Shown here: positions 29,139-37,302 of the stretch, one piece after another
How positions within the stretch are numbered: the first letter of the stretch is position 1
Layout of the letters: each line of letters begins with the position of its first letter
Assembly (NCBI RefSeq): GCF_001858025.1
Contig: NZ_LZQD01000001.1
Span: 1,507,151 to 1,571,150, forward strand
DNA length: 64,000 bases
Direction of reading: 5' to 3'
DNA from: Trichormus sp. NMC-1
GTDB taxonomy: Bacteria > Cyanobacteriota > Cyanobacteriia > Cyanobacteriales > Nostocaceae
The notes under the pieces: generated by a model
The model's input: the letters and a program-made list of their open reading frames with translations, nothing else
Told to the model about the DNA's origin: nothing
Database searches by the model: none
Program-made: the position numbers and the translations under genes

Positions 29139-29627
29139 ATGTTTAGAACAATAATTGGTTTTCTAACTACTGTTTTGCTGACCTTTCAGCTATTTGTCGG
29201 TAGCGCAACAGCAGTGCAACTGGATCAAGCCACTCGAACAGTACAGTTGAATGAACAGGGTGATACTGTTGTTATCAGTGTGAAACAACTATCCAAAGGT
29301 AAGAAATTATTTAATGACACTTGCGCTCAATGTCATGCTGGAGGCGTAACTAAAACTAACCAAAACGTGGGACTAGAACCCGAAGCTTTGGCACTAGCTA
29401 CACCCAAGCGTAACAACATTGAAGGGTTGGTGGACTACATGAAAAATCCCACAACTTACGACGGTGAAGAAGAGATTTCTGAAATACATCCCAGCCTCAA
29501 GAGTGCGGATATCTTTACAGAAATGAGAAATCTGACCGATGATGACTTAAGTGCGATCGCTGGTCACATTCTCGTACAACCAAAAGTTGTTGGTACTAAA
29601 TGGGGTGGCGGTAAGATTTATTACTAA
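29139..29627 (+). CDS. psbV: Photosystem II cytochrome c550 (PsbV)
   Basis: Lumenal extrinsic subunit of the PSII oxygen-evolving complex, 162 residues including a cleaved signal peptide (MFRTIIGFLTTVLLTFQLFV, then GSATA before VQLDQ). The heme site is CAQCHAGG near residue 62, and the second axial ligand is the His in SEIHPSLKSADIF, giving the low-potential bis-His heme. The C-terminal KWGGGKIYY is conserved. AAGGGGAA lies seven bases before the ATG. It lies next to petE and petJ on the same strand, each probably with its own promoter. Confidence 0.97.
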   Translation: MFRTIIGFLTTVLLTFQLFVGSATAVQLDQATRTVQLNEQGDTVVISVKQLSKGKKLFNDTCAQCHAGGVTKTNQNVGLEPEALALATPKRNNIEGLVDYMKNPTTYDGEEEISEIHPSLKSADIFTEMRNLTDDDLSAIAGHILVQPKVVGTKWGGGKIYY

Positions 29628-29950
29628 ACCTCTGCAAGTTAGCCTCGTTTAATAAAACCTGAGTTCCGATTCCTCATACCTGAGAGCATTAAAGCACGAT
29701 TTTCAACCTTAGTTAAGTATTACTGCTGATTTTGCTTTGCTCTCTGGAATCAGGACAAGGTAGGGGGTTCTTTCCTCTGCCCCCTGCCCTCTTGACTGCT
29801 GGTGTGGAATCTTTAGTATTTGCCTCATTTTGTGTGCTTGATAGTCGGCAATTATTGAAAAAAAATTTATCTATGACAGATTGTCATATTTGGCGTTAAT
29901 TGTATTTAAAATGGGAACAGGAAAATAAAACTATATCTCAGGAGAGAGCT
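29628..29950. other. Intergenic region upstream of petE
   Basis: No gene. A C-rich pyrimidine stretch (CCCCCTGCCCTC) near 29780 is followed by AT-rich sequence; the petE promoter and its copper-responsive control are expected here. GGAGAG ends five bases before the petE ATG. Confidence 0.5.
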
Positions 29951-30370
29951 ATGAAATTAATTGCAGCAAGTTGGAGACGCTTGACTTTAGCTGTGTTGAC
30001 TGTTCTTGTAGTTGTGAGCAGCTTTGCTGTTTTTGCTCCCACCGCATCTGCGGAAACATATCAGATCAAGTTGGGTAGTGACAAAGGATTGTTACAATTT
30101 CAACCCAGTAAGTTGACAGTTAAACCAGGTGACACAATTGAATGGGTTAACAACAAAGTTCCTCCCCATAATGTTGTGTTTGACAAAGCAAAAAACCCCA
30201 CTAAAGACGCTGATTTAGCTACATCTCTGTCTTACAAGAAGTTGTTAATGACTCCTGGACAGAAGCAAACAACAACTTTCCCCGCAGATGCACCAGCTGG
30301 TGACTATACCTTCTATTGTGAACCTCACCGTGGTGCTGGGATGGTTGGTAAAATCACAGTTGAAGGCTAG
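29951..30370 (+). CDS. petE: Plastocyanin
   Basis: Copper protein that carries electrons from cytochrome b6f to PSI in the thylakoid lumen, 139 residues. The signal peptide has Arg-Arg-Leu ahead of [16 protein letters not shown] and ends TASA before ETYQIKLG. Copper ligands are visible: His in VPPHNVVF, then Cys, His and Met in [11 protein letters not shown]. The open frame extends 17 codons upstream, but the ATG at 29951 has a good ribosome site. In cyanobacteria petE is induced by copper while petJ is repressed by it, and the two genes lie side by side here. Confidence 0.97.
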   Translation: MKLIAASWRRLTLAVLTVLVVVSSFAVFAPTASAETYQIKLGSDKGLLQFQPSKLTVKPGDTIEWVNNKVPPHNVVFDKAKNPTKDADLATSLSYKKLLMTPGQKQTTTFPADAPAGDYTFYCEPHRGAGMVGKITVEG

Positions 30371-30729
30371 AAAACTTTCAATTTTGACCGATTGGATTTT
30401 TATAGCCCATTAGGTGGTGCAGCGGTAATCAGTTTTATCCCTATCTAACAGAGTAAACACTCTATGGCAATCAAGGGAGAAACTAGTTACCGCTAATTTT
30501 TATGCCATTTGACCAAAAAATCAGTAAATCAGAAAATCCGTATGAGAACTATACATGATATTTTACAGATGTGGATATTCAGTAAATCTATCAGTTCACT
30601 CTCCATATAGACATTCTCCCTACCCTGGATCAAAGAATGGAGGATAGTTTCGGCAGATGTAAATAGATTTAGATATATACTTACTAACCACATTTTGAAA
30701 TGCTGGATGCTTGTTACGAGGAAAATCTC
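30371..30729. other. Intergenic region between petE and petJ
   Basis: About 360 bases without a gene. Weak inverted sequences near 30405-30490 (TAACCGCT-type) may terminate petE, and the petJ promoter should lie near the right end. Confidence 0.4.
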
Positions 30730-31074
30730 TTGAGAATACTGTTATTAACTCTAGTTTTAGCGATCGCTCTATTTAACTTCACCGGCATTCATCCAGCTTT
30801 AGCAGCAGAAACATTCAACGGAGGCAAAATTTTTAATGCTAACTGTTCTGCCTGCCATATAGGAGGTGCTAATATCCTAATTGAGCATAAAACTTTACAA
30901 AAAGCAGCATTATCAAAATACTTGGAAAACTACGATCTTGAACCGATCCAGGCTATTCTTGATCAGATACAGAATGGTAAAGGTGCTATGCCCGCTTTTA
31001 AGAATAAGTTAAGCTATCAGGAAATTCTAGAGGTAGCCGCTTATGTTTTTCAAAAAGCGGAAAGAAGCTGGTAA
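30730..31074 (+). CDS. petJ: Cytochrome c6 (PetJ)
   Basis: Small soluble c-type cytochrome, the copper-free substitute for plastocyanin. I read the start as TTG at 30730, with GAGGA about eight bases upstream; this gives a clean signal peptide (LRILLLTLVLAIALFNF, ending PALAAE). A start at the ATG 30700 would place acidic residues ahead of it. Heme binding is CSACHIGG, and the axial Met is in GKGAMPAFKNKLS. The mature part of about 90 residues is normal. Family paralogs (petJ-like cytochrome cM types) differ in the distal region; this one is c6-like but somewhat diverged (HIGGANILIEHKTL). Confidence 0.88.
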   Translation: MRILLLTLVLAIALFNFTGIHPALAAETFNGGKIFNANCSACHIGGANILIEHKTLQKAALSKYLENYDLEPIQAILDQIQNGKGAMPAFKNKLSYQEILEVAAYVFQKAERSW

Positions 31075-31215
31075 AGCGACTGTCCCTATCTCCCTGCTTC
31101 CATGTTTATTTTTTAATATTAATTAAATATTTTATTTTTTCCATTCAAAATTTTTGAATTATCTGAAGAAAAGAATTTGAGATTGAATCGGAGCAACGAT
31201 TTCAATCTCCATTAT

Positions 31216-31311
31216 AGCAGATTGCACATCAATGAGGCTTCGCCGTGAGCGTCAGCCGATAGCTTGCGTGGCGTAGCCATACGGTACAGAATCAAAATTG
31301 AAACCTAGACA
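31216..31311 (+). repeat. 96-bp dispersed repeat, copy 1 (pairs with 33224-33319)
   Basis: It differs from the second copy at one base. It contains GGCTTCGCCGTGAGCGTCAG and GCTTGCGTGGCGTAGCC palindromic parts. The flanks are unrelated. Confidence 0.93.
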
Positions 31312-31468
31312 GACAGCAAGCCAATTTTACTCCTGACTCCTGTACGGGCGTATTGCAATACGTCCCTACTGACCTGATAGCGTAGCTTTTCTGCAAGAGG
31401 TATTTTGAATTCCCCGAAAGAAATGACCGGGGATATAACCAACCTAGAATGCTAATCCCCAGGAAATT

Positions 31469-32884
31469 TTATTGTTCTTGATTAGAGTTTTCTTTTTGGT
31501 CTTTGAGTTGACGTAACTGTTGTATTAATTTTTGAGTAGATTCACCAGCAGCAGCAGGCTGAGTGCTACTTACAGTTGCTGTAGGTGAGGCTTTGATAAT
31601 GACGACACCTGGAGTTGAAGGTTGAATTTTTCTGTTTTGAGGCTCAGGTGCTTTGTCAGAATTGTCAGAATTGTTATTGTTATTTGGTGAGGGCTTTGGC
31701 TCAGAAGTCTTTTCAGGAATATTACTATTGTTTTGATTTTTAAACCGCAAGTGGAATGGATAAGAGCTAGTTTGCTTATCACTTTTAGGTGGATTAGCGT
31801 TGAAAAATTCCCTGGCTTTTGATTGCAGTTCCGGCGCAATTGACCTATCTTGAAACTTAATATCTAAAACTTTGCCATCAGAATCTACAACTAAGCGACC
31901 TAAAACATTACCTTCCAGATTTTGTTTATCTGTAGAAATAGTTTCCCGAATAACGGCTTGTTCTCTAGCGTTAGGGTATTCTTGCTTGATTGTTGTTCTC
32001 AGCTTATTGTAAGAAGTTAGATTTGCCAGTAACTGTTGCGTTGTCTTGCCTTGTGAATCTGACTGCTTAAAAGTAGGTAGTTCCGGTGGCTTCTGTGTTG
32101 AAGTTTCTGGTAACGGTGGTAAACCTTGTCCAGCTAATGCTAATTGGCCGTTAGCTGGTAGAGATTGTTCTCCAAGAACCTCAGATGGAGAATTTTGAGC
32201 TACCTGATCTCCTAACTGCATTTTTTGGGGTTGAGAAACTCCCTGTGCTGTACTAGAGCCAATATCAATTGGATCAGGAGATGGATTATTTAGTGGTTCC
32301 CCTGGCACTTTATTGTCTGCTTGTACCTGTGGCAACCTGTTTAAATCAAGTGGTTGGGTTTCTCTAATTTTGCTGTCTATATCATTAACAAAAGGAGAAT
32401 CTGATGGAGAGATTCTACTTCTGGCTTGAAAATTGGAAACTTGGCGGCTAAAGTCGTTTCTTGTAAATCTCGTCGAACTAGGCTGGCTTCTGGGCAAGTA
32501 AGAAAGATTATAGTTACCCGATGATGTAGGGATAGGTGGCAATGCCTGTTGGTTAGGTAGAGGCGCTTCTAAGGGTGGCAATGTTGTTGATTGGCTGTTA
32601 AAGCTGGTTAAAGGCAGTTGCTGTTGTAGCGGCAGTTGGGGTTGTTGTAAAGCAATTTGAGATGTGTCAGGAGTTTGTGGCAACCGATTTTGATCAGCCG
32701 GACTCAATTCCATTAATCCGACTACTTTTGATGAATCTGTTGTTGAGGATTTACTAGAATCAACAGGCATTAATGGCACAATCAAGGCTATAGCACCGTG
32801 GATGCCAAGAGAGGCTATAGCTGCTATCCCAGTGGGTTGGCTTAATATTTCTGGTATATTTTTCAGCAGGGAGACGTAAGACAT
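31469..32884 (-). CDS. TonB-like proline/glutamine-rich envelope protein
   Basis: 471 residues. A single hydrophobic segment near residues 20-40 (GIAAIASLGIHGAIALIVPL) is followed by a long Pro/Gln/Ser-rich stretch of low complexity (about 60-260) that could span the periplasm. A C-terminal domain around residues 300-370 (LGRLVVDSDGKVLDIKFQDR and YPFHLRFKN) has the alternating pattern of TonB C-terminal domains. It is probably an energy transducer-like protein or one linking inner and outer membranes. No ExbB/ExbD genes or TonB-dependent receptor are near. The tail after 370 is Asn/Ser/Pro-rich. Confidence 0.65.
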   Translation of the reverse strand: MSYVSLLKNIPEILSQPTGIAAIASLGIHGAIALIVPLMPVDSSKSSTTDSSKVVGLMELSPADQNRLPQTPDTSQIALQQPQLPLQQQLPLTSFNSQSTTLPPLEAPLPNQQALPPIPTSSGNYNLSYLPRSQPSSTRFTRNDFSRQVSNFQARSRISPSDSPFVNDIDSKIRETQPLDLNRLPQVQADNKVPGEPLNNPSPDPIDIGSSTAQGVSQPQKMQLGDQVAQNSPSEVLGEQSLPANGQLALAGQGLPPLPETSTQKPPELPTFKQSDSQGKTTQQLLANLTSYNKLRTTIKQEYPNAREQAVIRETISTDKQNLEGNVLGRLVVDSDGKVLDIKFQDRSIAPELQSKAREFFNANPPKSDKQTSSYPFHLRFKNQNNSNIPEKTSEPKPSPNNNNNSDNSDKAPEPQNRKIQPSTPGVVIIKASPTATVSSTQPAAAGESTQKLIQQLRQLKDQKENSNQEQ

Positions 32885-33485
32885 AGCTTTTATCGTTCAC
32901 TCGGCTCAGTTGCAGTTGACTAGTACCATAAGGACAGCTATTTCCTTGGGCGGCTTGGCCCAGGGCTATTTCTGACGTGCTGCACTAGCAATTTTATTTT
33001 TTAGATTCTATTGCCATTTGAGAGATGGGTTTATCTAACAAATAATAACTTCCTATATTGCCATTCAAAACAGGAATATTCAAGTGATATGAGAGTTTTT
33101 ATTTTTTTAATGTATCAATTCTAGTTTTATTAGTTTTATCTAGTTTTAAGTTTAATTTTCGCAAAAATGGTTAAAAAAGTTACTATCTAATTCACTAAAT
33201 TTGGCGATTTGCTGATGTATTACAGCAGATTGCAGATCAATGAGGCTTCGCCGTGAGCGTCAGCCGATAGCTTGCGTGGCGTAGCCATACGGTACAGAAT
33301 CAAAATTGAAACCTAGACACATTCGCCTGTTTTACTCCTGACTCCTGAACCGATAGCGCAGCGTGGCGTAAGCCATAGGTCTGCGAAGCGTCTCCTGAAT
33401 TCTGCTGTATCTCCTAGTGTGGCAATACTTCTGACGTTATTTACTTACTCTTAAATATTTTTGAGCAGCTAAAATAGACAATGCC
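32885..33485. other. Intergenic region with 96-bp repeat copy 2 (33224-33319)
   Basis: AT-rich left part without a gene. The second copy of the 96-bp repeat lies at 33224-33319, followed by CTCCTGACTCCTGA and GCGTAGCGTGGCG-type palindromic repeats to 33405. Confidence 0.7.
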
Positions 33486-33692
33486 ATGATCAATCGTTAT
33501 TTTACCAGGTTATTGCGAAAGTGCGATCGCTGTGTTCCCGGTAGGCATTGCTTACTGCCCACTAGAAAAAGCCACTTCAATCCCTTAGTTTTAACTATGG
33601 CATCACTCAGCACTATCAGCCGAGCCACTCCTGAACAGAAGTTTTACCAGCTGGGATGGAATCTTGGGCGTGGACAAATACAGTATTCCTAA
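33486..33692 (+). CDS. Possible small protein, 68 aa
   Basis: A frame (MINRYFTRLLRKCDRC...) rich in Arg and Cys with a HIP1 site; a shorter start at 33597 would give MASLSTISRATPEQKFYQLG and a plausible C-terminus. It ends 57 bp before the cytochrome b-like gene and could be part of its transcript. Not recognised. Confidence 0.3.
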   Translation: MINRYFTRLLRKCDRCVPGRHCLLPTRKSHFNPLVLTMASLSTISRATPEQKFYQLGWNLGRGQIQYS

Positions 33693-33749
33693 AAATTTGG
33701 GTTAAGATTGTAATATAAATATACAAATAATCAAACCAGAGGTTTGTCC

Positions 33750-34385
33750 ATGCAAAGTACCTTAGTTGATCGGTTTTTGCGGCGACTGGCGACGATATTA
33801 TCCGTTGTGATTCTGACTTTGATCCTCATTTACACCTCTACAGGAGTTTTACTGTCTTTTTACTACGAACCAACAGCAGGTGGTGCTTATAATTCATTGC
33901 AGATGATTAATACGCAAGTATCCTACGGCTGGTTATTCTATAGAACTCATGAAATTGCTGGTAACGCCGTCATTGCGATCGCCCTTATTAATCTCATAGT
34001 CATGTTTTTAGGTCGGCAATTTCGTCCTAGTTGGCTGGCAGCTTGGATTAGCGGAATTTTGTTGACATTGAGTGCAATGGGATTAAGCTGGACAGCTATG
34101 CTACTCGGCTGGAATCAGGAAGGATACTGGCGATTTCAAATTGAACTAGGAACAATTGAAGCCATTCCTTTCATTGGTAGGCAACTACGAGACATTTTAG
34201 TTGGTGGGGGAGCTATTAACACTCTGACAGTGCAACATCTTTATAGCCTGCACACCTACGTGATTGGGACTGCTGGCCTGATTCTGGCTATAGTGAATCT
34301 GTCAGCTTTGTTATGGCAAGAGTGGGAAATGTCTCACGAACAGGATGTGATTCAATTAGTAGATGCCTCACTAGCAGAAAGTTGA
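33750..34385 (+). CDS. Cytochrome b6-like protein lacking one heme site
   Basis: 211-residue membrane protein homologous to the four-helix heme part of cytochrome b6/b. The b6-like sequences GYWRFQIELGTIEAIPFIG and SLHTYV are present. In cytochrome b6 two His pairs bind two hemes. Here His67 (RTHEIAG) and His168 (SLHTYVIG) are kept. The positions 14 and 15 residues later, which hold the second ligands, are Asn81 and Asn183. So one b heme (the p-side pair) is predicted and the n-side heme is not. AGAGG seven bases before the ATG at 33750 decides the start. The 3' end overlaps the convergent antiporter gene by 34 bp. Its redox partner is unknown. Confidence 0.8.
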   Translation: MQSTLVDRFLRRLATILSVVILTLILIYTSTGVLLSFYYEPTAGGAYNSLQMINTQVSYGWLFYRTHEIAGNAVIAIALINLIVMFLGRQFRPSWLAAWISGILLTLSAMGLSWTAMLLGWNQEGYWRFQIELGTIEAIPFIGRQLRDILVGGGAINTLTVQHLYSLHTYVIGTAGLILAIVNLSALLWQEWEMSHEQDVIQLVDASLAES

Positions 34386-36271
34386 GACAATTTAGCGGCG
34401 GGGACTTCTTCCACCTCCGCTAAAGTTTCTAAAGATAGAGGCGTAGACTGACTAGCGCCCGATAAGCGTTTTAACAGATTGGGTCTAGAATCATATAACA
34501 AGTAGATAATGCGATCGCCAATTTCCCACTCTTGATTTGCGGACATTACCTGTAGGCGTTCTTCTCGTTCTACCAACAATGGTACTAACAACCCAGTCTG
34601 GATTTTTTCTTGGATATGCTCTTGCTGGCTGGCAAATTCCTCATTATTTAAAGTTGTTGTTCCCAACTTCACCCGGCCATCATTCAAGTATTCATTCCAA
34701 GTTTTAATCGGTAAATCGGACGCAAAAGCCTGATCAACTTTAGAATTGGTCGAGTTAGAAGCTTGAGGATCACGGGGAAACACGGCTAAAACACGGGGCG
34801 GACTAAATTCTTCAGCGGCCCGTTGAGCTAAAACAAAATTGACTTCCCCATTATTCGTCACTGCCAAAAAAGTACCCATAGAGGCAATTCCCGCCTCTTC
34901 CAACACTTCAGCATCCAGCGCACTACTAGCAATCACACGGAGATTTTGGGCTTCAGCTTGAGTAAAATATTGTGAGTCAGTATCAATGATCACTACACTT
35001 TCTCCCCGTTCTTGAAAAAACCGGGCAATCAACAAACTCAAAGGATTACAACCAACAATTAAAGCTCCAGTTGCATCTTTAGAGGTGATGCGTAGCCATT
35101 TAACAATCCAGCCAGCTGTTAACCCTTGACAGAAAACTGTCATGATAATTGTCAGGAACACCAAAGCTTTAATCGCATCACCACCATTAATGCCCCGCTG
35201 TGTCAGCGAAATCGCAAATAAAGATGCCACAGAAGCCGAAACTATCCCTCTCGGTGCAACCCAACTCAGAAATAGTTTCTGTCGCCAATTGAGATCACTG
35301 TTCCAAGTACACAACAGGATGTTAATCGGGCGAACCACGAACATCAAAACCAAAACAGTAAATAAACTACCCCAACCCAAAGCTAAAACACTGGCAATAG
35401 ATAAGTCAGCAGCTAGGAGAATAAACAGTACAGAAACGCTGAGAATTGTAAGTTGATTTTTAAAGCTTCGCAACAACCGTTCTTCTGGAACTGATGAGTT
35501 AGCAAATACTACTCCAGCTACTACTGTGGTCATAATTCCTGACTCACTGCGAATCGTCTGCGCTAGGGTAAACAAACCCCACAGCACTGCCAGGACTACT
35601 AAATTTTTTAGTTCAAAAGAGATGAAATTGGCGCGTTTGAAAATCCAACTCATCAAGTAACCGCCGACAGCACCAATACTGCCTCCCACACCCAAACGCA
35701 TTAATAAACCGATGATGGCGTTGATTGGGTCTGCATCACCGTTCAAAATCGTATCTAGGACAACGTAGGCGAGGATAGCTCCCACGGGATCGATTAAAAC
35801 TCCTTCACCTTCCAAAAGTGTTGCCACTTGACGATCTACGTTAATTTGTTTGAGCAGGGGACCAATAACTGTTGGCCCTGTAACAACGACTATGGAAGCA
35901 TAGAGAAAAGCTATGTTCCAAGGAAATTCTCCCAGCCAATGAGCCGCCATACTGCCGCCCAGCAGGGTTATTAGTGTTCCCAGGGTAACAAGCAGTTGTA
36001 AACTGACTGAAACTCTACCCAATTCCCGCAAATCCAATTTGAGTCCGCCTTCAAACAAGATAATTGCTGTGGCTAGGGAGACAATGACTTCTAGTCCAGT
36101 TCCTAGCATATGGGGGTGCAGCAATCCTACACCATCAGCACCTAGTAGGATGCCTAACAGGAGTAATAAGACAATGCTGGGTAGTTTGAAGTAGGCAGCC
36201 ATTACCTGGGCGCTAATGCCTGCAAAAACTGTGATCACCATTTGTAGGGTGATGTCAAAAGATGCTTCCAT
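34352..36271 (-). CDS. CPA1-family Na+/H+ antiporter with TrkA-N domain
   Basis: 639 residues. About twelve membrane segments fill residues 1-400, with IILFEGGLKLDLREL and the ion-site region EGEGVLIDPVGAILAYV. A cytoplasmic Rossmann-like TrkA-N domain (ATGALIVGCNPLSLLIARFF, near 405) is followed by a TrkA-C-like part, so activity is probably regulated by nucleotides or redox state. It probably exchanges Na+ or K+ for H+. The last residues overlap the convergent cytochrome b-like gene. Confidence 0.88.
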   Translation of the reverse strand: MEASFDITLQMVITVFAGISAQVMAAYFKLPSIVLLLLLGILLGADGVGLLHPHMLGTGLEVIVSLATAIILFEGGLKLDLRELGRVSVSLQLLVTLGTLITLLGGSMAAHWLGEFPWNIAFLYASIVVVTGPTVIGPLLKQINVDRQVATLLEGEGVLIDPVGAILAYVVLDTILNGDADPINAIIGLLMRLGVGGSIGAVGGYLMSWIFKRANFISFELKNLVVLAVLWGLFTLAQTIRSESGIMTTVVAGVVFANSSVPEERLLRSFKNQLTILSVSVLFILLAADLSIASVLALGWGSLFTVLVLMFVVRPINILLCTWNSDLNWRQKLFLSWVAPRGIVSASVASLFAISLTQRGINGGDAIKALVFLTIIMTVFCQGLTAGWIVKWLRITSKDATGALIVGCNPLSLLIARFFQERGESVVIIDTDSQYFTQAEAQNLRVIASSALDAEVLEEAGIASMGTFLAVTNNGEVNFVLAQRAAEEFSPPRVLAVFPRDPQASNSTNSKVDQAFASDLPIKTWNEYLNDGRVKLGTTTLNNEEFASQQEHIQEKIQTGLLVPLLVEREERLQVMSANQEWEIGDRIIYLLYDSRPNLLKRLSGASQSTPLSLETLAEVEEVPAAKLSQLSASEASTN

Positions 36272-36528
36272 GTTGTAGATTTTGAGCGATTGATTTCAAA
36301 ATCCTTTGTAAAGAATTATAAATACTAACTCTACAGGGTACAACAGCACACCCCTTGTTAAGAAATTAAGAGATTTTTTCATGCTTAGTTTCTTATGGTA
36401 CATCTTTTTGTATCGGATGGCGACAAGGTAAGCGGCGCTGAATTTGCTATGTGGCCAGCAATCTGAGTCCCAAAAGCGCGATCGCTCAATCGAATTTTAG
36501 AACTTGTCAAAATTTTTGGAAAACCCTG

Positions 36529-36557
36529 TTGACATACTCTGAAAAATCCGTTATGTT
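36529..36557 (+). promoter_or_regulatory. Promoter of tRNA-Glu
   Basis: TTGACA at 36529-36534 and TATGTT at 36552-36557 with a 17-bp spacer. The predicted start is about 14 bases before the tRNA. Confidence 0.75.
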
Positions 36558-36577
36558 ATTAAAAGTCTGAGTCCAAT

Positions 36578-36650
36578 GCCCCCATCGTCTAGAGGCCTAG
36601 GACACCTCCCTTTCACGGAGGTAACGGGGATTCGAATTCCCCTGGGGGTA
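36578..36650 (+). tRNA. tRNA-Glu (UUC)
   Basis: 73-nt cloverleaf: acceptor GCCCCCA pairs with TGGGGGT, the anticodon stem CCTCC/GGAGG encloses loop CTTTCAC (anticodon TTC), and the T arm is GGGGATTCGAATTCCCC. No CCA is encoded. tRNA-Glu also feeds tetrapyrrole synthesis. It sits just upstream of an IS66 remnant. Confidence 0.97.
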
Positions 36651-36912
36651 CTTTAAAGGTGTAGATAAATAGAAACCTAGAAAAGATTTATTAGATTTCT
36701 TTTCTATCTAATAACTAATTTCTTCTAAGCTGTAGATTTACACAATGCTTAAGTCATTCGCACGTTGACTAATCGCCATTACTATTGAATTGTAAGTCTT
36801 TGGTGAGGCAGCGTTCAATGATTTATATTGGCATTGTCAGCGTCATCATTTAGGGGGGGGGTAGAAAAGAAATAGTCAAAAATTACCCTCAAAATCTGAT
36901 AAATTAAGTGAC

Positions 36913-37302
36913 ATGGAACTGGATCGCGTCAATCACTTAAAGCAGATACCCCCAGAAGATTGGGGAAAAACTCCAACTAGCGTCAAGAAACTTGTGGAGG
37001 AAATGGCGCAGCAAATAGAAAAACGGGAACAGCAACTAACAAAAGTCCTTAAAGTTCAAGAACAGTTATTAGAAAAAATTAATCACACATCAAAAAACTC
37101 ATTATCACTCCCCTCAAGCGACCTACCGGGATTTGGAAAAAAGCCGCCCCAACAGAAAAGCCATAAAAAACTAGGGTATCCACTAAGTAATCAAGGAAAT
37201 AGCCAAAACCTATACCCAATAGAAGAATTTAGCTCCATCATAGACTATTATCCAGAAGAATGTGTAAGTTGTGGAGCTACTCTCGTTTGTTTATATTTAT
37301 GA
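36913..37302 (+). pseudogene. IS66-family transposase, N-terminal fragment
   Basis: 129 codons: a coiled-coil region (LVEEMAQQIEKREQQLTKVL), the Ser-rich linker (NSLSLPSSDLPGFGKKPPQQ), GYPLSNQGNSQNLYPIEEFS, and the start of the zinc-binding part (YYPEECVSCGATL), as in IS66 TnpC. It breaks off inside the zinc ribbon; the DDE catalytic domain is missing. The stop overlaps the start of the ABC1 kinase gene (ATGA at 37299-37302), so that gene's 5' region has been fused to the broken transposase. Confidence 0.85.

Noticed and set aside
36841-36912. Left inverted end of the IS66 element
   Set aside because: A G-run and AT-rich sequence are present, but I could not find a convincing IS66 end, so no element boundary is annotated.
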